This document shows positions 31,289 to 42,761 of a stretch of DNA of 64,000 bases, piece after piece. The notes under the pieces were generated by a model that was not told the DNA's origin, searched no databases, and saw only the letters and a list, made by a program, of their open reading frames with translations. The position numbers were made by a program, and so were the translations under genes. Origin of the DNA: Candidatus Methanimicrococcus odontotermitis (lineage in GTDB: Archaea > Halobacteriota > Methanosarcinia > Methanosarcinales > Methanosarcinaceae); contig JAITUZ010000039.1 in NCBI GenBank assembly GCA_031286065.1, positions 1 through 64,000 of the forward strand, given 5' to 3'. Position 1 is the first letter of the stretch, and each line of letters opens with the position of its first letter.

Positions 31289-31975
31289 TCAAATTTGATG
31301 AATTTCGGCAACTTTTCGAATCATAAGAAACAGATTATTTCTCTTGTTAAACCCAACTTCTATAAAGTGCTGTTCTGAATAATATTTTACAAGACCTTCG
31401 CTGCATTCTACCAATATATGATTCATTCCGATTTTTTGATGAACAGATTCAATGATTTCAAAACATTGCTGAAGCATATATAATCCGCCGCCGGACCAAT
31501 CATAAGAACTGTTTTTGCACAAATGCCCGATAAGATAGGTAACGCTGTTACTTTTAGAGATGATTGCCTGATCATTGAAAAGATTAGATTCATAAAGAAT
31601 TTTAGCGGAGATTGAAAAGAAACCGTATATAGGATAAGACCTGCCTTTCAGACGGAGAACACAAAGATTGCAGCTGTCATCATTAATCGGATCGGACAGC
31701 ACAAAATAAACACGGCACAGATGTTTCTTTTCAAAATCTATAAAATTATTTTTTCTTGTGCCGTCTTCGTCAAAAGTTTCTTGAAGAAATTGACACACTT
31801 CCTCACTTCCATCCCGAGATTTAAAAAGAGACAAATCCGATAAAATATCATCGGAAGAACAATATTGAAGACAAGACTTTAAGTCAAGAATCATGAATGA
31901 TGAAGACAGAAATCGACATCGCTCATTCCTGAATATAACCATAATTAAATAATCACGTTTGCAATAGAGGTACAA
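31289..31975 (-). CDS. GNAT-family acetyltransferase, possible TacT-like toxin
   Basis: SVTYLIGHLCKNSSYDWSGGGLYMLQQCFEII...GMNHILVECSEGLVKYYSEQHFIEVG. Confidence 0.6.
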   Translation of the reverse strand: MYLYCKRDYLIMVIFRNERCRFLSSSFMILDLKSCLQYCSSDDILSDLSLFKSRDGSEEVCQFLQETFDEDGTRKNNFIDFEKKHLCRVYFVLSDPINDDSCNLCVLRLKGRSYPIYGFFSISAKILYESNLFNDQAIISKSNSVTYLIGHLCKNSSYDWSGGGLYMLQQCFEIIESVHQKIGMNHILVECSEGLVKYYSEQHFIEVGFNKRNNLFLMIRKVAEIHQI

Positions 31976-31980
31976 ATATA

Positions 31981-32133
31981 TTATTTCAATAAGCGACGAC
32001 CCGCTTCAAGCTGCTCAAGCGCATTGACACGAAAGCGGCCTGTCGATAAATCTTCGGTTTCAAATTCTTTCAAAGCTTTTCGAAGCTTTTCACTGTCTGC
32101 GACAAGTAAATCTGTTATGGATGACGTTGCCAT
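31981..32133 (-). CDS. 50-aa protein upstream of the GNAT gene, candidate antitoxin
   Basis: MATSSITDLLVADSEKLRKALKEFETEDLSTGRFRVNALEQLEAGRRLLK*; 5-nt gap to the GNAT start; absent from the ORF track. Confidence 0.5.
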   Translation of the reverse strand: MATSSITDLLVADSEKLRKALKEFETEDLSTGRFRVNALEQLEAGRRLLK

Positions 32134-32273
32134 TTTTCACCTCAATTAAATTTTAGAAATCAAGCAATATCATTCTCTTCATGTTATTTAATGTTATTAA
32201 ATTTAGGAGAATTGAATTGAAAATAAAAAAATAGAATGTTTCGAAAGGGTTGAAAAATAAAAACGAATAGATA

Positions 32274-32304
32274 AAAAAGGATTGATTTAACTTCAATCCT
32301 TTTT
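32274..32304 (-). terminator. 12-bp hairpin overlapping the ribB stop codon
   Basis: AAAAAGGATTGA / TCAATCCTTTTT perfect inverted repeat with U-run. Confidence 0.6.
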
Positions 32305-33067
32305 AAGCCTCGATTCCTTCCTTTTTCCAAATTTCAAAAGCTTCGGCGACTTCCCATCCTTCAATGAAAATCATGCCGTTTTTTTCACCGTAGATTCGGG
32401 CGTCTTCTTTTGAAAGCGCTTTGCCGTTTGTGTCATCCAGCATTTCGCAGACAACCATTGCGGGCGTCGCTCCCGCCATCAGCGCCAACGCGACGGAGAG
32501 TTCCGTCTGACCGCGGCGTTCGTCCAAAAGGCCGGCCGACGCGCGGAGCGTTGCCGTGTGCCCGGGCGTTCGGAATTCGGAAGCGAAATCAACGGATTTG
32601 CCTTCAAGCGCGGTCTTTGTCATTTCACCGAGGCAGCGAATCGTGTAAGAACGGTCATCGTCCGGAATTCCGGTCCTGTTTTCACGGTGGTTCACCCAAA
32701 GCGAAAAAGAAGATTTTTTATCATATTGAATGTCGCCTTCTTTTTCAACGAACGCGCCGATTTCAAGTTTCGGGCGGAATTGGTCGTTTGAGGCGGCGGC
32801 CGTGACGACGTCGGCCATAAACGGAAGCTTCAGGATTTCCGAGGCTTTGGGGCTGACCGCAACGCAAATCAAACCGCCGCCGTCTTTTCTCATTCTTTTG
32901 ACATCCTGCGGCTGAACGGCGGTTGCCGCAATCACAAAATCGGTTTCCCCTTCTCTTTTTTCAGAATCATAAAGCAAAAAGAATCGACCGTCTCGAATCG
33001 CCTGAAGCGTTTTTTGAATTTTTACGGAATATTTGCCGTCTTTTTGATTTTGTATTTTGTTTTCCAT
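32303..33067 (-). CDS. ribB: 3,4-dihydroxy-2-butanone 4-phosphate synthase
   Basis: DGRFFLLYDSEKREGETDFV; FRTPGHTATLRAS; GQTELSVALALMAG. Confidence 0.92.
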   Translation of the reverse strand: MENKIQNQKDGKYSVKIQKTLQAIRDGRFFLLYDSEKREGETDFVIAATAVQPQDVKRMRKDGGGLICVAVSPKASEILKLPFMADVVTAAASNDQFRPKLEIGAFVEKEGDIQYDKKSSFSLWVNHRENRTGIPDDDRSYTIRCLGEMTKTALEGKSVDFASEFRTPGHTATLRASAGLLDERRGQTELSVALALMAGATPAMVVCEMLDDTNGKALSKEDARIYGEKNGMIFIEGWEVAEAFEIWKKEGIEA

Positions 33068-33125
33068 GATTTCACCTGTATGATTTGATAATTTCACCTG
33101 TATGATTTGGTAAATGAAAAAATAA

Positions 33126-33785
33126 TCAGCAGACTTCACCGACAGTCACTTTAATTTCATCGCCGTCTTTTAATTTCAAGACTTCGCGCATTTTTACAGG
33201 CGCGATGATTTCCAGCAAATCTATTTGATAATGCGTTCTTTCGGGAACGATAATAAAACAGCGGATGCCGAGGATAATCGCCGGATAACAGTCACTTGCC
33301 CCAAACGTTCGCTGACCGTCTGAAAAACCGTCAATTTTAATATACGGGAATTCGGCCATTTTTTTCCGCAAATCAAAGCAATGCTCCTTGATTCTCACAT
33401 TCAGCGTCCCGGGAAACGGCGTAAATCCGAGTTTTTCCTTAAACTGAGCCATGTAGCCGTCAATAGAAATATAATATTGGCCCTCACCGAGACCGGAGAC
33501 GATTGTTCCGTCCAGACTGATATGTTCTTTCACGCTGAAAATTTTCTTATAATCCGCAAATTCCTTAGACAGAAGCTTCATGCCGGACGCGCTGATCAAA
33601 ATCATTTGGCCTGACGGCGTGAGTTCGCGGACGACCAATCCCTGTTCTTCCAAAAATTTGAGATTTCTGGAAATGGTTTTATGACTGGCTTCCAAATCCG
33701 TTTCCAACTCTTTCACGGAAATTTTAATCGGTTTTTGATGACAGCCGAGCAGCGCTAATGTTTTTAAATATTTAATTCGGTCCAT
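33126..33785 (-). CDS. ribK: CTP-dependent riboflavin kinase with N-terminal HTH regulator domain (RbkR-like)
   Basis: N-terminal wHTH (KELETDLEASHKTISRNLKFLEEQGLV) + GLGEGQYYISIDGY...LGFTPFPGTLNVRI. Confidence 0.9.
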   Translation of the reverse strand: MDRIKYLKTLALLGCHQKPIKISVKELETDLEASHKTISRNLKFLEEQGLVVRELTPSGQMILISASGMKLLSKEFADYKKIFSVKEHISLDGTIVSGLGEGQYYISIDGYMAQFKEKLGFTPFPGTLNVRIKEHCFDLRKKMAEFPYIKIDGFSDGQRTFGASDCYPAIILGIRCFIIVPERTHYQIDLLEIIAPVKMREVLKLKDGDEIKVTVGEVC

Positions 33786-33907
33786 TTTAAACAGATCCCG
33801 CCTCAAAAATAAGATGTTTCTCAAATATGAGATTGATTTATTAATAGCTGTTCATAGATGAAACTTTAAATTAAAGGAACATATAGTAATGAAAATGGTG
33901 TAAGAGT

Positions 33908-35584
33908 ATGTATTTTTCAAAAGAAGAAGTGGAGAAGGTATTATATAAGCTGATTGAAAAATCGGAAAATGAAATTTTTGAGTTAAAAGAAGCAAAAAAC
34001 GATTTCAACTTTGACAAACTGGGAAAATACTTTTCAGCACTATAAAATGAAGCAAATTTGAGAGAGGAAGATTGTGCCTGGCTAATATTGGGAATTAAAG
34101 ATACTGGAGATATTGTCGGAACAAATTACAAAACCGGCCAAAAAAATCTTGATGAGTTAAAATTAAAAATTGCCGATAAAATGACCAACAGACTCACATT
34201 TATTGAAATATATGAGTTATATCCCGAAAATAAAAGAGTATTACTATTTCAAATTCCTGCGGCAAGTCATGGAATTCCAACATATTTTGATGGACAATAC
34301 TATGGGAGAGACGGAGCATCTTTAGTTCCTTTAAACATGATGGAATTTGAAAAAATACGCAATTTCATTCCAGATTGGAGTGCAGAAACAATTGCAGACG
34401 CTACCATCTTGGATTTAGATCCCGAAGCAATTCACCTCGCTCGAGAAAATTACAAAACAAAGTTTCCAAGTAAATCCAAAGATGTCAATTTATGGAATGA
34501 TTCAGACTTTTTAAATAAAGCGAAAATAACCAAAAAAGGAAAAATTACTCGTACAGCTATTCTTCTTTTAGGAAAAGAAGAATCTGAGTTTTATTTGAGC
34601 CCAACGGAAGCAAAAATAAGATGGATTCTGAAAGACAATAAAAATCAAGAAAAAGATTATGAGATATTTACCATTCCCTTTTTACTTGCAATTGACAAAG
34701 TAAATAGAAAAATCCGAAACTTAAAATACAGATATCTTAAAGAAAATACATTGTTTCCGGAGGAAATTTTACAGTATGATCCATTTATTATTCGCGAAGC
34801 TTTGAATAATTGTATTGCTCATCAAGATTATATAAAAGGCGGGCGGATTAATGTTATTGAGATTGAAGATGATGAATTAAAATTTACAAACTATGGCTAT
34901 TTTATTCCGGGATCTGTTGAAAGAGTTGTAACAGAGGATGCTCCGGAAGAGCATTATCGGAACAAATTTTTAGCAACAGCCATGTTTAATTTAAATATGG
35001 TTGACACGGCCGGAGGCGGAATTAAAAAAATGTTTACACTTCAGCGTGAACGTTTTTTTCCAATGCCTGAATATAATTTAAGCAGTGAAAGAGTAGAAGT
35101 ATCAATTACGGGAAAAGTGTTAGATTCTGAGTTTGCCCTTGTATTAACTAATAATCCGGAATTGAACCTTGAACAGATAATTATGCTGGACAAAGTCCAA
35201 AAAAGAAAAACATTATCGGATGATGAAATTAAACATTTAAGAAAAATGGGTTTAATAGAAGGACGAAAACCGAATTTCTTAATCTCTTCAAAAGTCGCTT
35301 TAAGAACTGAAGACACGAAATTAAAAGCCAGGCTAATAAAACAACGCGGATTTGATGATAAACATTACCAGGACATGATTCTCGGCTTCATTGAAGAGTT
35401 TGGATCGGCAACTCGACAAGACATTGATTCCTTATTATTAGAGAAACTGCCCGAAATTTATCAAGGAGAACAGAAAACAAATAAAATTAATAATCTCCTT
35501 GGTTCATTACGTAAAACAAATAAAATAAAAAATATCGGCTCATATCGTTATCCGGAATATATTCTTGTAAAAAATAAATTATAA
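33908..35584 (+). pseudogene. AlbA_2 (Schlafen-like) ATP-binding/transcriptional regulator gene with in-frame TAA at 34043-34045
   Basis: MYFSKEEVEKVLYKLIEKSENEIFELKEAKNDFNFDKLGKYFSAL[TAA]NEANLREEDCAWLILGIKDTGDIVGTNYK...; downstream FIIREALNNCIAHQDYIKGGRINV intact. Confidence 0.75.
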
Positions 35585-35704
35585 TAATATAAGAATAAAG
35601 TTATGGATTCAAATACAGAAAGAATTACAATGGAAAATAAATAACAGACCAAGAAAGTGCTTGAAGATATGAATAGAATAATTTGACAAATTATTAAATT
35701 TTTT

Positions 35705-36014
35705 AAAATTATCAGTAAATTATGAATGGATTTTTGCGTTTATTATAGACAAGAAGTTCAAGATTTGAACAAAAAAGAATCAAAAAAACAAATTGTTAAA
35801 GTTGTAATATTTTGTAATTTCTTGAAAATTATCAGTAAATTATTAGTAAATTACGAGTTGGATTTTTACGTTTATTATAAACGAAAATTTCAAGATTAAA
35901 ACAAAAAAGAATCAAAAGAACAAATCGTTAAAGTGTAATAATTTGTTAAATTCTTAAAAATTATCAGTAAATTATTAGTGAGTTATTAGTTGAACTTTTG
36001 CGTTTATTATAAAC
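35705..36014. repeat. Three imperfect direct repeats of about 120-132 bp
   Basis: AAAATTATCAGTAAATTAT... at 35705, 35825 and 35957; each contains (G/A)CGTTTATTATA(A/G)AC. Confidence 0.85.
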
Positions 36015-36092
36015 CCGAATTTCATATTTCGAATACACTTTTATATGGGATTGGTTTCTTTCTTTGGCTATCATACAGTTATGTGAGAAATT

Positions 36093-36716
36093 ATGTTTGA
36101 AGAAGAAGCCGAAATCGAAATCAAATGCCCGAACTGTTCGCCGGCCAACGAAACTTGGCATGAGATTGTAAAGCCGGGGCAAAGCCCTGTCGCCAAATGC
36201 ATGGACTGCGGACATGTCCACAGTTATCGCGTCCCGCGCGTGAAGATGAAAACCGTCAAAGCCATCATCAGCCAAATGGCAGATTCCGCTGTGATGCAAA
36301 CGCTCCTGCCCGAAGAGGAACGCTTTTTTGTTGACGATGAATTCGTTGTTGAAGACATTGACTCGGGAGAAGTCGTTCCGATTATAATTACCGTATTGGA
36401 ATGCGGCGACAAAAGAAAGCCGTCGGCTTTGATCAAGGATATTGACACGATTTGGGGCCGCGCCATTGACGAAGTAACGGTGAAAGTGGCGATCCAGCAG
36501 GGAGAAATCACCCGACCCGTTGAAACAAAAGTTTCCGGCGACTTCAAATTCATTGTCGGACAAAATGTAAAAATTGACGGAAAAGATTATCCGATCGTCT
36601 CAATCAAAGTTCGCAGCGGCAGTTTCAGATCAAAAGAAGGCGATTTTGTTCTCGCCAAAAAAATCAAACGCGTTTACGCGAAAAAACCGATGTACGGCAG
36701 GCGCCGGGAATATTGA
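36093..36716 (+). CDS. HVO_0476-family zinc-finger protein
   Basis: IEIKCPNCSPANETWHEIVKPGQSPVAKCMDCGHVH; conserved archaeal architecture. Confidence 0.85.
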   Translation: MFEEEAEIEIKCPNCSPANETWHEIVKPGQSPVAKCMDCGHVHSYRVPRVKMKTVKAIISQMADSAVMQTLLPEEERFFVDDEFVVEDIDSGEVVPIIITVLECGDKRKPSALIKDIDTIWGRAIDEVTVKVAIQQGEITRPVETKVSGDFKFIVGQNVKIDGKDYPIVSIKVRSGSFRSKEGDFVLAKKIKRVYAKKPMYGRRREY

Positions 36717-36763
36717 ATCGACCGAATCGGCTTTTTACATGACAAAATCAGATTCAAACTTTT

Positions 36764-37624
36764 TTACATGTCTTTGCTTTTCGGTTTCATTTTAAGAATG
36801 AAACGGATTTCATCGACAACTAATTCCCAAAGGCGAAGAACGACATCGATCAAGTCAGGAAGCAGCTTCATCGTGGCATAGGAAAAAATGATCAGAGCGA
36901 ATCCCGAACCTGCTTTTCCGATATAATGATGCGCGATTTCAAAACTGTCCGCACCGAACCACATCCCGCCGTAAGCGGCAACGATAAAAGCGTTGCGGGC
37001 CAGATTTAAAAGATAAATAACCGGGACCGTCAGCAGAAACGCCGTTCCTTTGGATTTGGAAGAGCCGGGGATCGCTAAAATCACTCCCGTGAAAAAGGCA
37101 ATGCTTTCAATCGCCGTACACGCCAAAACGACGGATACGTAAATACCTTTGTAAGCGATCGTATCAAAATCCGCCGACACGGCGCCGTAGCCGAAAAAGT
37201 TCAGCAGATCAACGGTTTGCGCGGCGACCGTCTCAATGATTAAATGATTCAGCGGCGGGAACAAATAAAACGGCATGTAGACAATACAGACTACAGCAAT
37301 CATTTTCGTTAAACTGAAAAACACGTCGATACGATTGTCCAGCAAAACCGAGTCGGCATGTTTCGGATATTTTCGGCGCGTTTCGTTTTTAAAAGCGCGG
37401 GCCGTGAAATTCGCAAGCACCAAACAGAACAAAAATAAAGAAACCGCGAGCGCGATGTTGACATAATCCGCTTTCGCGTAATAGTGAGGAATCAGCGTTA
37501 CCCAATAAAAACCAAAAATCAGCCAGCCTGCGCCGCTGATTATTTCGGCGATCTTGTTGTCTTTTCTTAAAAGTATCGCCGCGGCCATCAAAGCGACAGA
37601 AAACCAAAGCAAGCTTGTTGTCAT
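36764..37624 (-). CDS. artA: Archaeosortase A-like membrane transpeptidase
   Basis: Multi-TM; VVLACTAIESIAFFTGVIL catalytic Cys region; LLNLARNAFIVAAYG (Arg); FEIAHHYIGKAGSG (His). Confidence 0.85.
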   Translation of the reverse strand: MTTSLLWFSVALMAAAILLRKDNKIAEIISGAGWLIFGFYWVTLIPHYYAKADYVNIALAVSLFLFCLVLANFTARAFKNETRRKYPKHADSVLLDNRIDVFFSLTKMIAVVCIVYMPFYLFPPLNHLIIETVAAQTVDLLNFFGYGAVSADFDTIAYKGIYVSVVLACTAIESIAFFTGVILAIPGSSKSKGTAFLLTVPVIYLLNLARNAFIVAAYGGMWFGADSFEIAHHYIGKAGSGFALIIFSYATMKLLPDLIDVVLRLWELVVDEIRFILKMKPKSKDM

Positions 37625-37656
37625 TTATTTCCTCGTAAAATTGAAAAGATGAAATT

Positions 37657-38883
<1,227 letters not shown>

Positions 38884-39177
38884 TCAGGTCTGCCGGACTG
38901 CCTGCGAAAAAGCGGCGGAAAACTCATCGCACATCGCGGTGATTTTGACGGCGACATCTTTTAAGATTTCAATCGGCTTTTCGCCGGGCATTGTTTTAAT
39001 GTAAAGGACAGGCTCTCTTTCAACGGAATTGGATAACCTTTTCACGTCATAGAAAGCCGTTTCAATGCGCGGGTCGTCTAAAAGAGCCGCTTTAATAATG
39101 TTCATCAGGGTGTGGGTTTCCCCTTTGACGAGAATTTCCATCTCGTCCTTGCTTTGGGAAAGAATTGTAAGTTCCAT
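38884..39177 (-). CDS. rpoL: DNA-directed RNA polymerase subunit L
   Basis: ELTILSQSKDEMEILVKGETHTLMNIIKAAL. Confidence 0.92.
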   Translation of the reverse strand: MELTILSQSKDEMEILVKGETHTLMNIIKAALLDDPRIETAFYDVKRLSNSVEREPVLYIKTMPGEKPIEILKDVAVKITAMCDEFSAAFSQAVRQT

Positions 39178-39260
39178 AATTTACGCTCACTTTAAGTCAA
39201 TAATACTTGATTTCTGAAATGAATGAATTCTGATAAATTTATCGGTGATCATAACTTGAA

Positions 39261-40316
39261 TCATCGGGGAAGCGCCGAAGCGATACCTTTGCCGTATCCT
39301 TCCGCCAGCTTTCGCTTTTCTCGGTTGCCGCAGTTACCGCAAACCAAACCGTCATCGCCCTTTGTGAGAGACGTTTTGCATTTGGAACAGTAAGCTTTCA
39401 GAACGCCGAATTCGGATTCAACGGTCGACAAGCCGATTTTTCTGCTGTCGATGACTTTCGCGCGGACGATATCGCCGACGCCGAACTCATCGGCAACGGA
39501 TTTGGCGAAGCCGTCTTTAATGTTGGAAACATAAATCTCGGCATTTCCGTTGTTAACGATTTCTTCGCCCAAACTCTTTTCGGCCGCGACAATATCAACG
39601 CGCGCGTTGGATTCGCGGACATCGGTGACAGACGCGATAACGATGTCGCCTTCCGTGATCATGTTGAGCGTCTTTGTTTTCGGAATGACGGAAATCACAC
39701 GGTGCTCTTTATTGATGCCGATAACGCCGGAAACGGTCGCCCGTACCGTACCATCATCGTTAACGGTGCCGAATCCCGGTTTATACTCTTCAATTGCGCT
39801 GACGATGTCGCCCGGGAAGACAAATTGTTTTGTCTTTTCATAAACGATTTTTTCAGGGCGTTTTTTCTTTTCAGCGGGCTTACGTCCGCCGAAGCTGCCT
39901 TTGCCGCCGCGGTCTCTGCCGCGGTTGCTGCGGTCGCCGCTGCCTCGGCTGTCGTGGCTGCCACTGCCTCGACTGTCACTGCCTCGGCTGCCATTGCCGC
40001 CGGTTCTGCCGAATCCGTTCGGCTTATCGGAGCGTTCTGAAAACGAAGAGGCTCGGCGCGGTTTTTCCGCCGGCCGTTCTTCCGCCGTTTCAGCTGTCGG
40101 ACGCACGGTTCTGCGAACGGCGCGATTTGCAGGCGCGTCAGCTTCCGGTTTTGAGATGACTTCAGGACGCGGTTTTCTCGGGATGCGGGATTTGGAAAAG
40201 TCTTCGGCGGGCGCGGCGCGGATTCGTTCAATCGGCTCGGACGCGGGGGATTCTTCCGCTTTTCCGGCGGCATCTTTCAATTTTCGTCTGATCGGCTTTT
40301 TTTGCACTCTGCTCAT
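39261..40316 (-). CDS. csl4: Exosome subunit Csl4 with long N-terminal RG/SG-rich disordered extension
   Basis: FVFPGDIVSAIEEYKPGFGTVNDDGTVRATVSGVI; S1 domain; C-terminal zinc ribbon CSKCKTSLTKGDDGLVCGNCGNREKRKLAEGYG. Confidence 0.93.
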   Translation of the reverse strand: MSRVQKKPIRRKLKDAAGKAEESPASEPIERIRAAPAEDFSKSRIPRKPRPEVISKPEADAPANRAVRRTVRPTAETAEERPAEKPRRASSFSERSDKPNGFGRTGGNGSRGSDSRGSGSHDSRGSGDRSNRGRDRGGKGSFGGRKPAEKKKRPEKIVYEKTKQFVFPGDIVSAIEEYKPGFGTVNDDGTVRATVSGVIGINKEHRVISVIPKTKTLNMITEGDIVIASVTDVRESNARVDIVAAEKSLGEEIVNNGNAEIYVSNIKDGFAKSVADEFGVGDIVRAKVIDSRKIGLSTVESEFGVLKAYCSKCKTSLTKGDDGLVCGNCGNREKRKLAEGYGKGIASALPR

Positions 40317-40483
40317 AAATGAACCTTCATAATTTGATAATCGTGAATCCGAAAAAGCGGGATTTCATTGACCGCTTCTGTTACAGAATTAAAGACTGAC
40401 CTTTTTTTCAGCCGTGTTTTTGATTCAGCTTGGTGAAATGAATATACATTAAACATAGATAAAATAATCTTCTCCGAAAAAAA

Positions 40484-41110
40484 TCACCGCCGGAATTCCA
40501 TTCGGTAAATTTCAACGGCGATCGGCTGAGTTTCTTTTTTATGAAAATCAAATGTTTTTCGTATCGGGAACTGCGTTGTAAAACAATCTGTTATAACCGC
40601 GGGTTTAATAAATTTTTCTATAAAAGCGCGGCTGCCTTTATTATGAATTGAATAAATGACATCGCCCAAAGAAACCGCCGCTTTCAAAAACGGCCGATCA
40701 TTTCCTTTTTCCTGCGCGCCGAACGGCGGATTCATAAGAACCGTATCGGCCCGATTCAATTCGTCCGTTTTCATCAATTCAGAAACGTCGGAAATGATAA
40801 ATTCGATGTCCGCCCCTTGAATTTCAGAACGCATCAAAGCCGCGTTTTTTTCCGCGCTCAAAATCGCCGCTTCATCGATATCAAACCCGACAACTTCGGA
40901 CGCGCCCAAAATCGCCGCGCCGATAGATAAAATCCCGGTGCCGCAGCCTAAATCGTAAACCCTTTTTCCCTCAATATCCCCGCTCATAAAAGCCATATGA
41001 AGAAAAGGCGCGGCAACGATTGCAGGCGTTTTGTATTGCTCGTAACTGACATTCGGCAATTCAAACCCTTCCGTTTTTTCAAGCGCCATTTCCAGTTTTC
41101 GAAGTTTCAT
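40484..41110 (-). CDS. METTL5-like RNA methyltransferase
   Basis: [49 protein letters not shown]. Confidence 0.9.
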   Translation of the reverse strand: MKLRKLEMALEKTEGFELPNVSYEQYKTPAIVAAPFLHMAFMSGDIEGKRVYDLGCGTGILSIGAAILGASEVVGFDIDEAAILSAEKNAALMRSEIQGADIEFIISDVSELMKTDELNRADTVLMNPPFGAQEKGNDRPFLKAAVSLGDVIYSIHNKGSRAFIEKFIKPAVITDCFTTQFPIRKTFDFHKKETQPIAVEIYRMEFRR

Positions 41111-41136
41111 AAAAATCCTGCCGCAGAAATTTTAAA

Positions 41137-42183
41137 TCAATCCTGCCCGCCCTCAAGAATTTCATCCAAAACCAGATCTTCCCAACTCCGCTCACCCAAA
41201 ACGATTTCAAATTCCTGCGGCGTTAATACGGGAGCGGGATACCGGCCGGAATCATCAATTGCCAGCCGCGGGCAGGCGGTATTGACAAAAGCGTCCGCTT
41301 TGAATGAAAGCATTTGATCGGGCGTGACCAAATCCATAAACAAAATAAACGCCGTTTTCCCGTGAGTCTCCGCTTTTGTTTTTAAAGATTCCGCCAAAGT
41401 TTTTCGACACTGGCCGTTTTTGGTTGAAACAATAATGCAAAACGTTTCAGCGTCCGCCGCGTTTCCGATGACGGCGCTTCGCTGCGCTAAAAACTTGCGG
41501 TCACTGAGTTCAAAAACATCGGATGTAAACGGATCGGCGCAAATCACGCGTTTTTTGGATGAAAGCGCGGCGCCGATTGGATGAAATTGACCGCTTCCGA
41601 TGTATAAAAGCGCGCCGCATTTGTCGATTTCATCGGAATGCGCCGCCGAGAAATTGCACCCGAGAATTTGACCGGGATAGGCGATTCGTTTGTCGCCTTC
41701 GGCGATAATGACGGTTTTGCCGGCCGCTTCCAAAATCAGGCGGGCTTGGTCCAAGTGATGAACATGCTGGACCGTTGTCACCAGTCCGATGATCCGCTCC
41801 GGCAGAAGCGCAAGCGCCGAGGAAACAGCATCGGAAATATCGACTTTGGATCGGGCTTCGATGAAACGAACTTTATTTTCGATATCGCCTTGTTTGAGTT
41901 CAGCGTGACCGAAATGGAAAAACAGATCGCATTTTTCAAGCAGGCGCATGTCTAAATCACAGGCGCCGAAACACGGATCCGCCGAGATATAAACTGCGGC
42001 ACCCGTCTTTTTCCGGATTTGAGACGCGATTTCCAAAGCGTGTTTTTTCAATCCTTCCGGAAACTGAAGACCGACAACGATTTCACCGCTTTTTTTTGCC
42101 TCGGATATTTTTTCAATCTCGTCAAAAACGGCCGCCATTTCAAAATCATAAGATGAAGCGGAAAGTGTCGGAAGTCTCGTCAT
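41137..42183 (-). CDS. dph2: Diphthamide biosynthesis enzyme Dph2
   Basis: [43 protein letters not shown]. Confidence 0.93.
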   Translation of the reverse strand: MTRLPTLSASSYDFEMAAVFDEIEKISEAKKSGEIVVGLQFPEGLKKHALEIASQIRKKTGAAVYISADPCFGACDLDMRLLEKCDLFFHFGHAELKQGDIENKVRFIEARSKVDISDAVSSALALLPERIIGLVTTVQHVHHLDQARLILEAAGKTVIIAEGDKRIAYPGQILGCNFSAAHSDEIDKCGALLYIGSGQFHPIGAALSSKKRVICADPFTSDVFELSDRKFLAQRSAVIGNAADAETFCIIVSTKNGQCRKTLAESLKTKAETHGKTAFILFMDLVTPDQMLSFKADAFVNTACPRLAIDDSGRYPAPVLTPQEFEIVLGERSWEDLVLDEILEGGQD

Positions 42184-42761
42184 TTCACGCCCCCGACAAC
42201 CGTAACTCCGTTCGGCGTAACGTCGATATCAACCAAAACCGTAACGGCAACACCCGTTTTTTCTTTGAGGATTTTTGCTCCGCCACCGCGCCCGATAACG
42301 CAATAAACGCCGGCGATGATGATTCCCATGCCGTCCAGCGTCTTCAACAACGAAAGAAGCGTTCCGCCCGTGCTGATGACATCATCAACGATCAAAACAC
42401 AGTCGCCTTTTTTCAAACCGTTGATATAAAGAGATCCTTTAGAATATCCCGTAGACTGAGAAAGCGCCACTTCGCCGTCCAATCCGTATTCCCTTTTACG
42501 GATGACAGAAACAGGGATCCCCGTTTTTAAAGAAAGCGCGGTCGCAATCGGGATCCCCATCGCTTCAACGGTGATGATTTTATCGATCCCGCCGGTTTTC
42601 CCGTCAGAAATAATGTAATCCGCAATCTCTTCCAAAACGGCGGGATCCGTTTGGGGGATGCCGTCTGAAATCGGATGGATAAAATAAGAATAAGTTTGCC
42701 CGCCGTTTTGTTTTTGAATGACAGGCGCCTCTTCTAAAGATTTCTTTAATTTTTCAAGCAT
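42180..42761 (-). CDS. hpt: Hypoxanthine/adenine phosphoribosyltransferase-like
   Basis: [42 protein letters not shown]. Confidence 0.85.
   Translation of the reverse strand: MLEKLKKSLEEAPVIQKQNGGQTYSYFIHPISDGIPQTDPAVLEEIADYIISDGKTGGIDKIITVEAMGIPIATALSLKTGIPVSVIRKREYGLDGEVALSQSTGYSKGSLYINGLKKGDCVLIVDDVISTGGTLLSLLKTLDGMGIIIAGVYCVIGRGGGAKILKEKTGVAVTVLVDIDVTPNGVTVVGGVK

Noticed and set aside
35705-36014. Considered as a CRISPR array
   Set aside because: Only three copies, ~120-bp imperfect units without a constant short repeat/unique spacer pattern and no cas genes nearby.
39695-40332. Ala/Arg-rich ORFs on both strands over the Csl4 low-complexity region
   Set aside because: Alternate-frame translations of the RG/SG repeat; Csl4 frame has the conserved domain.
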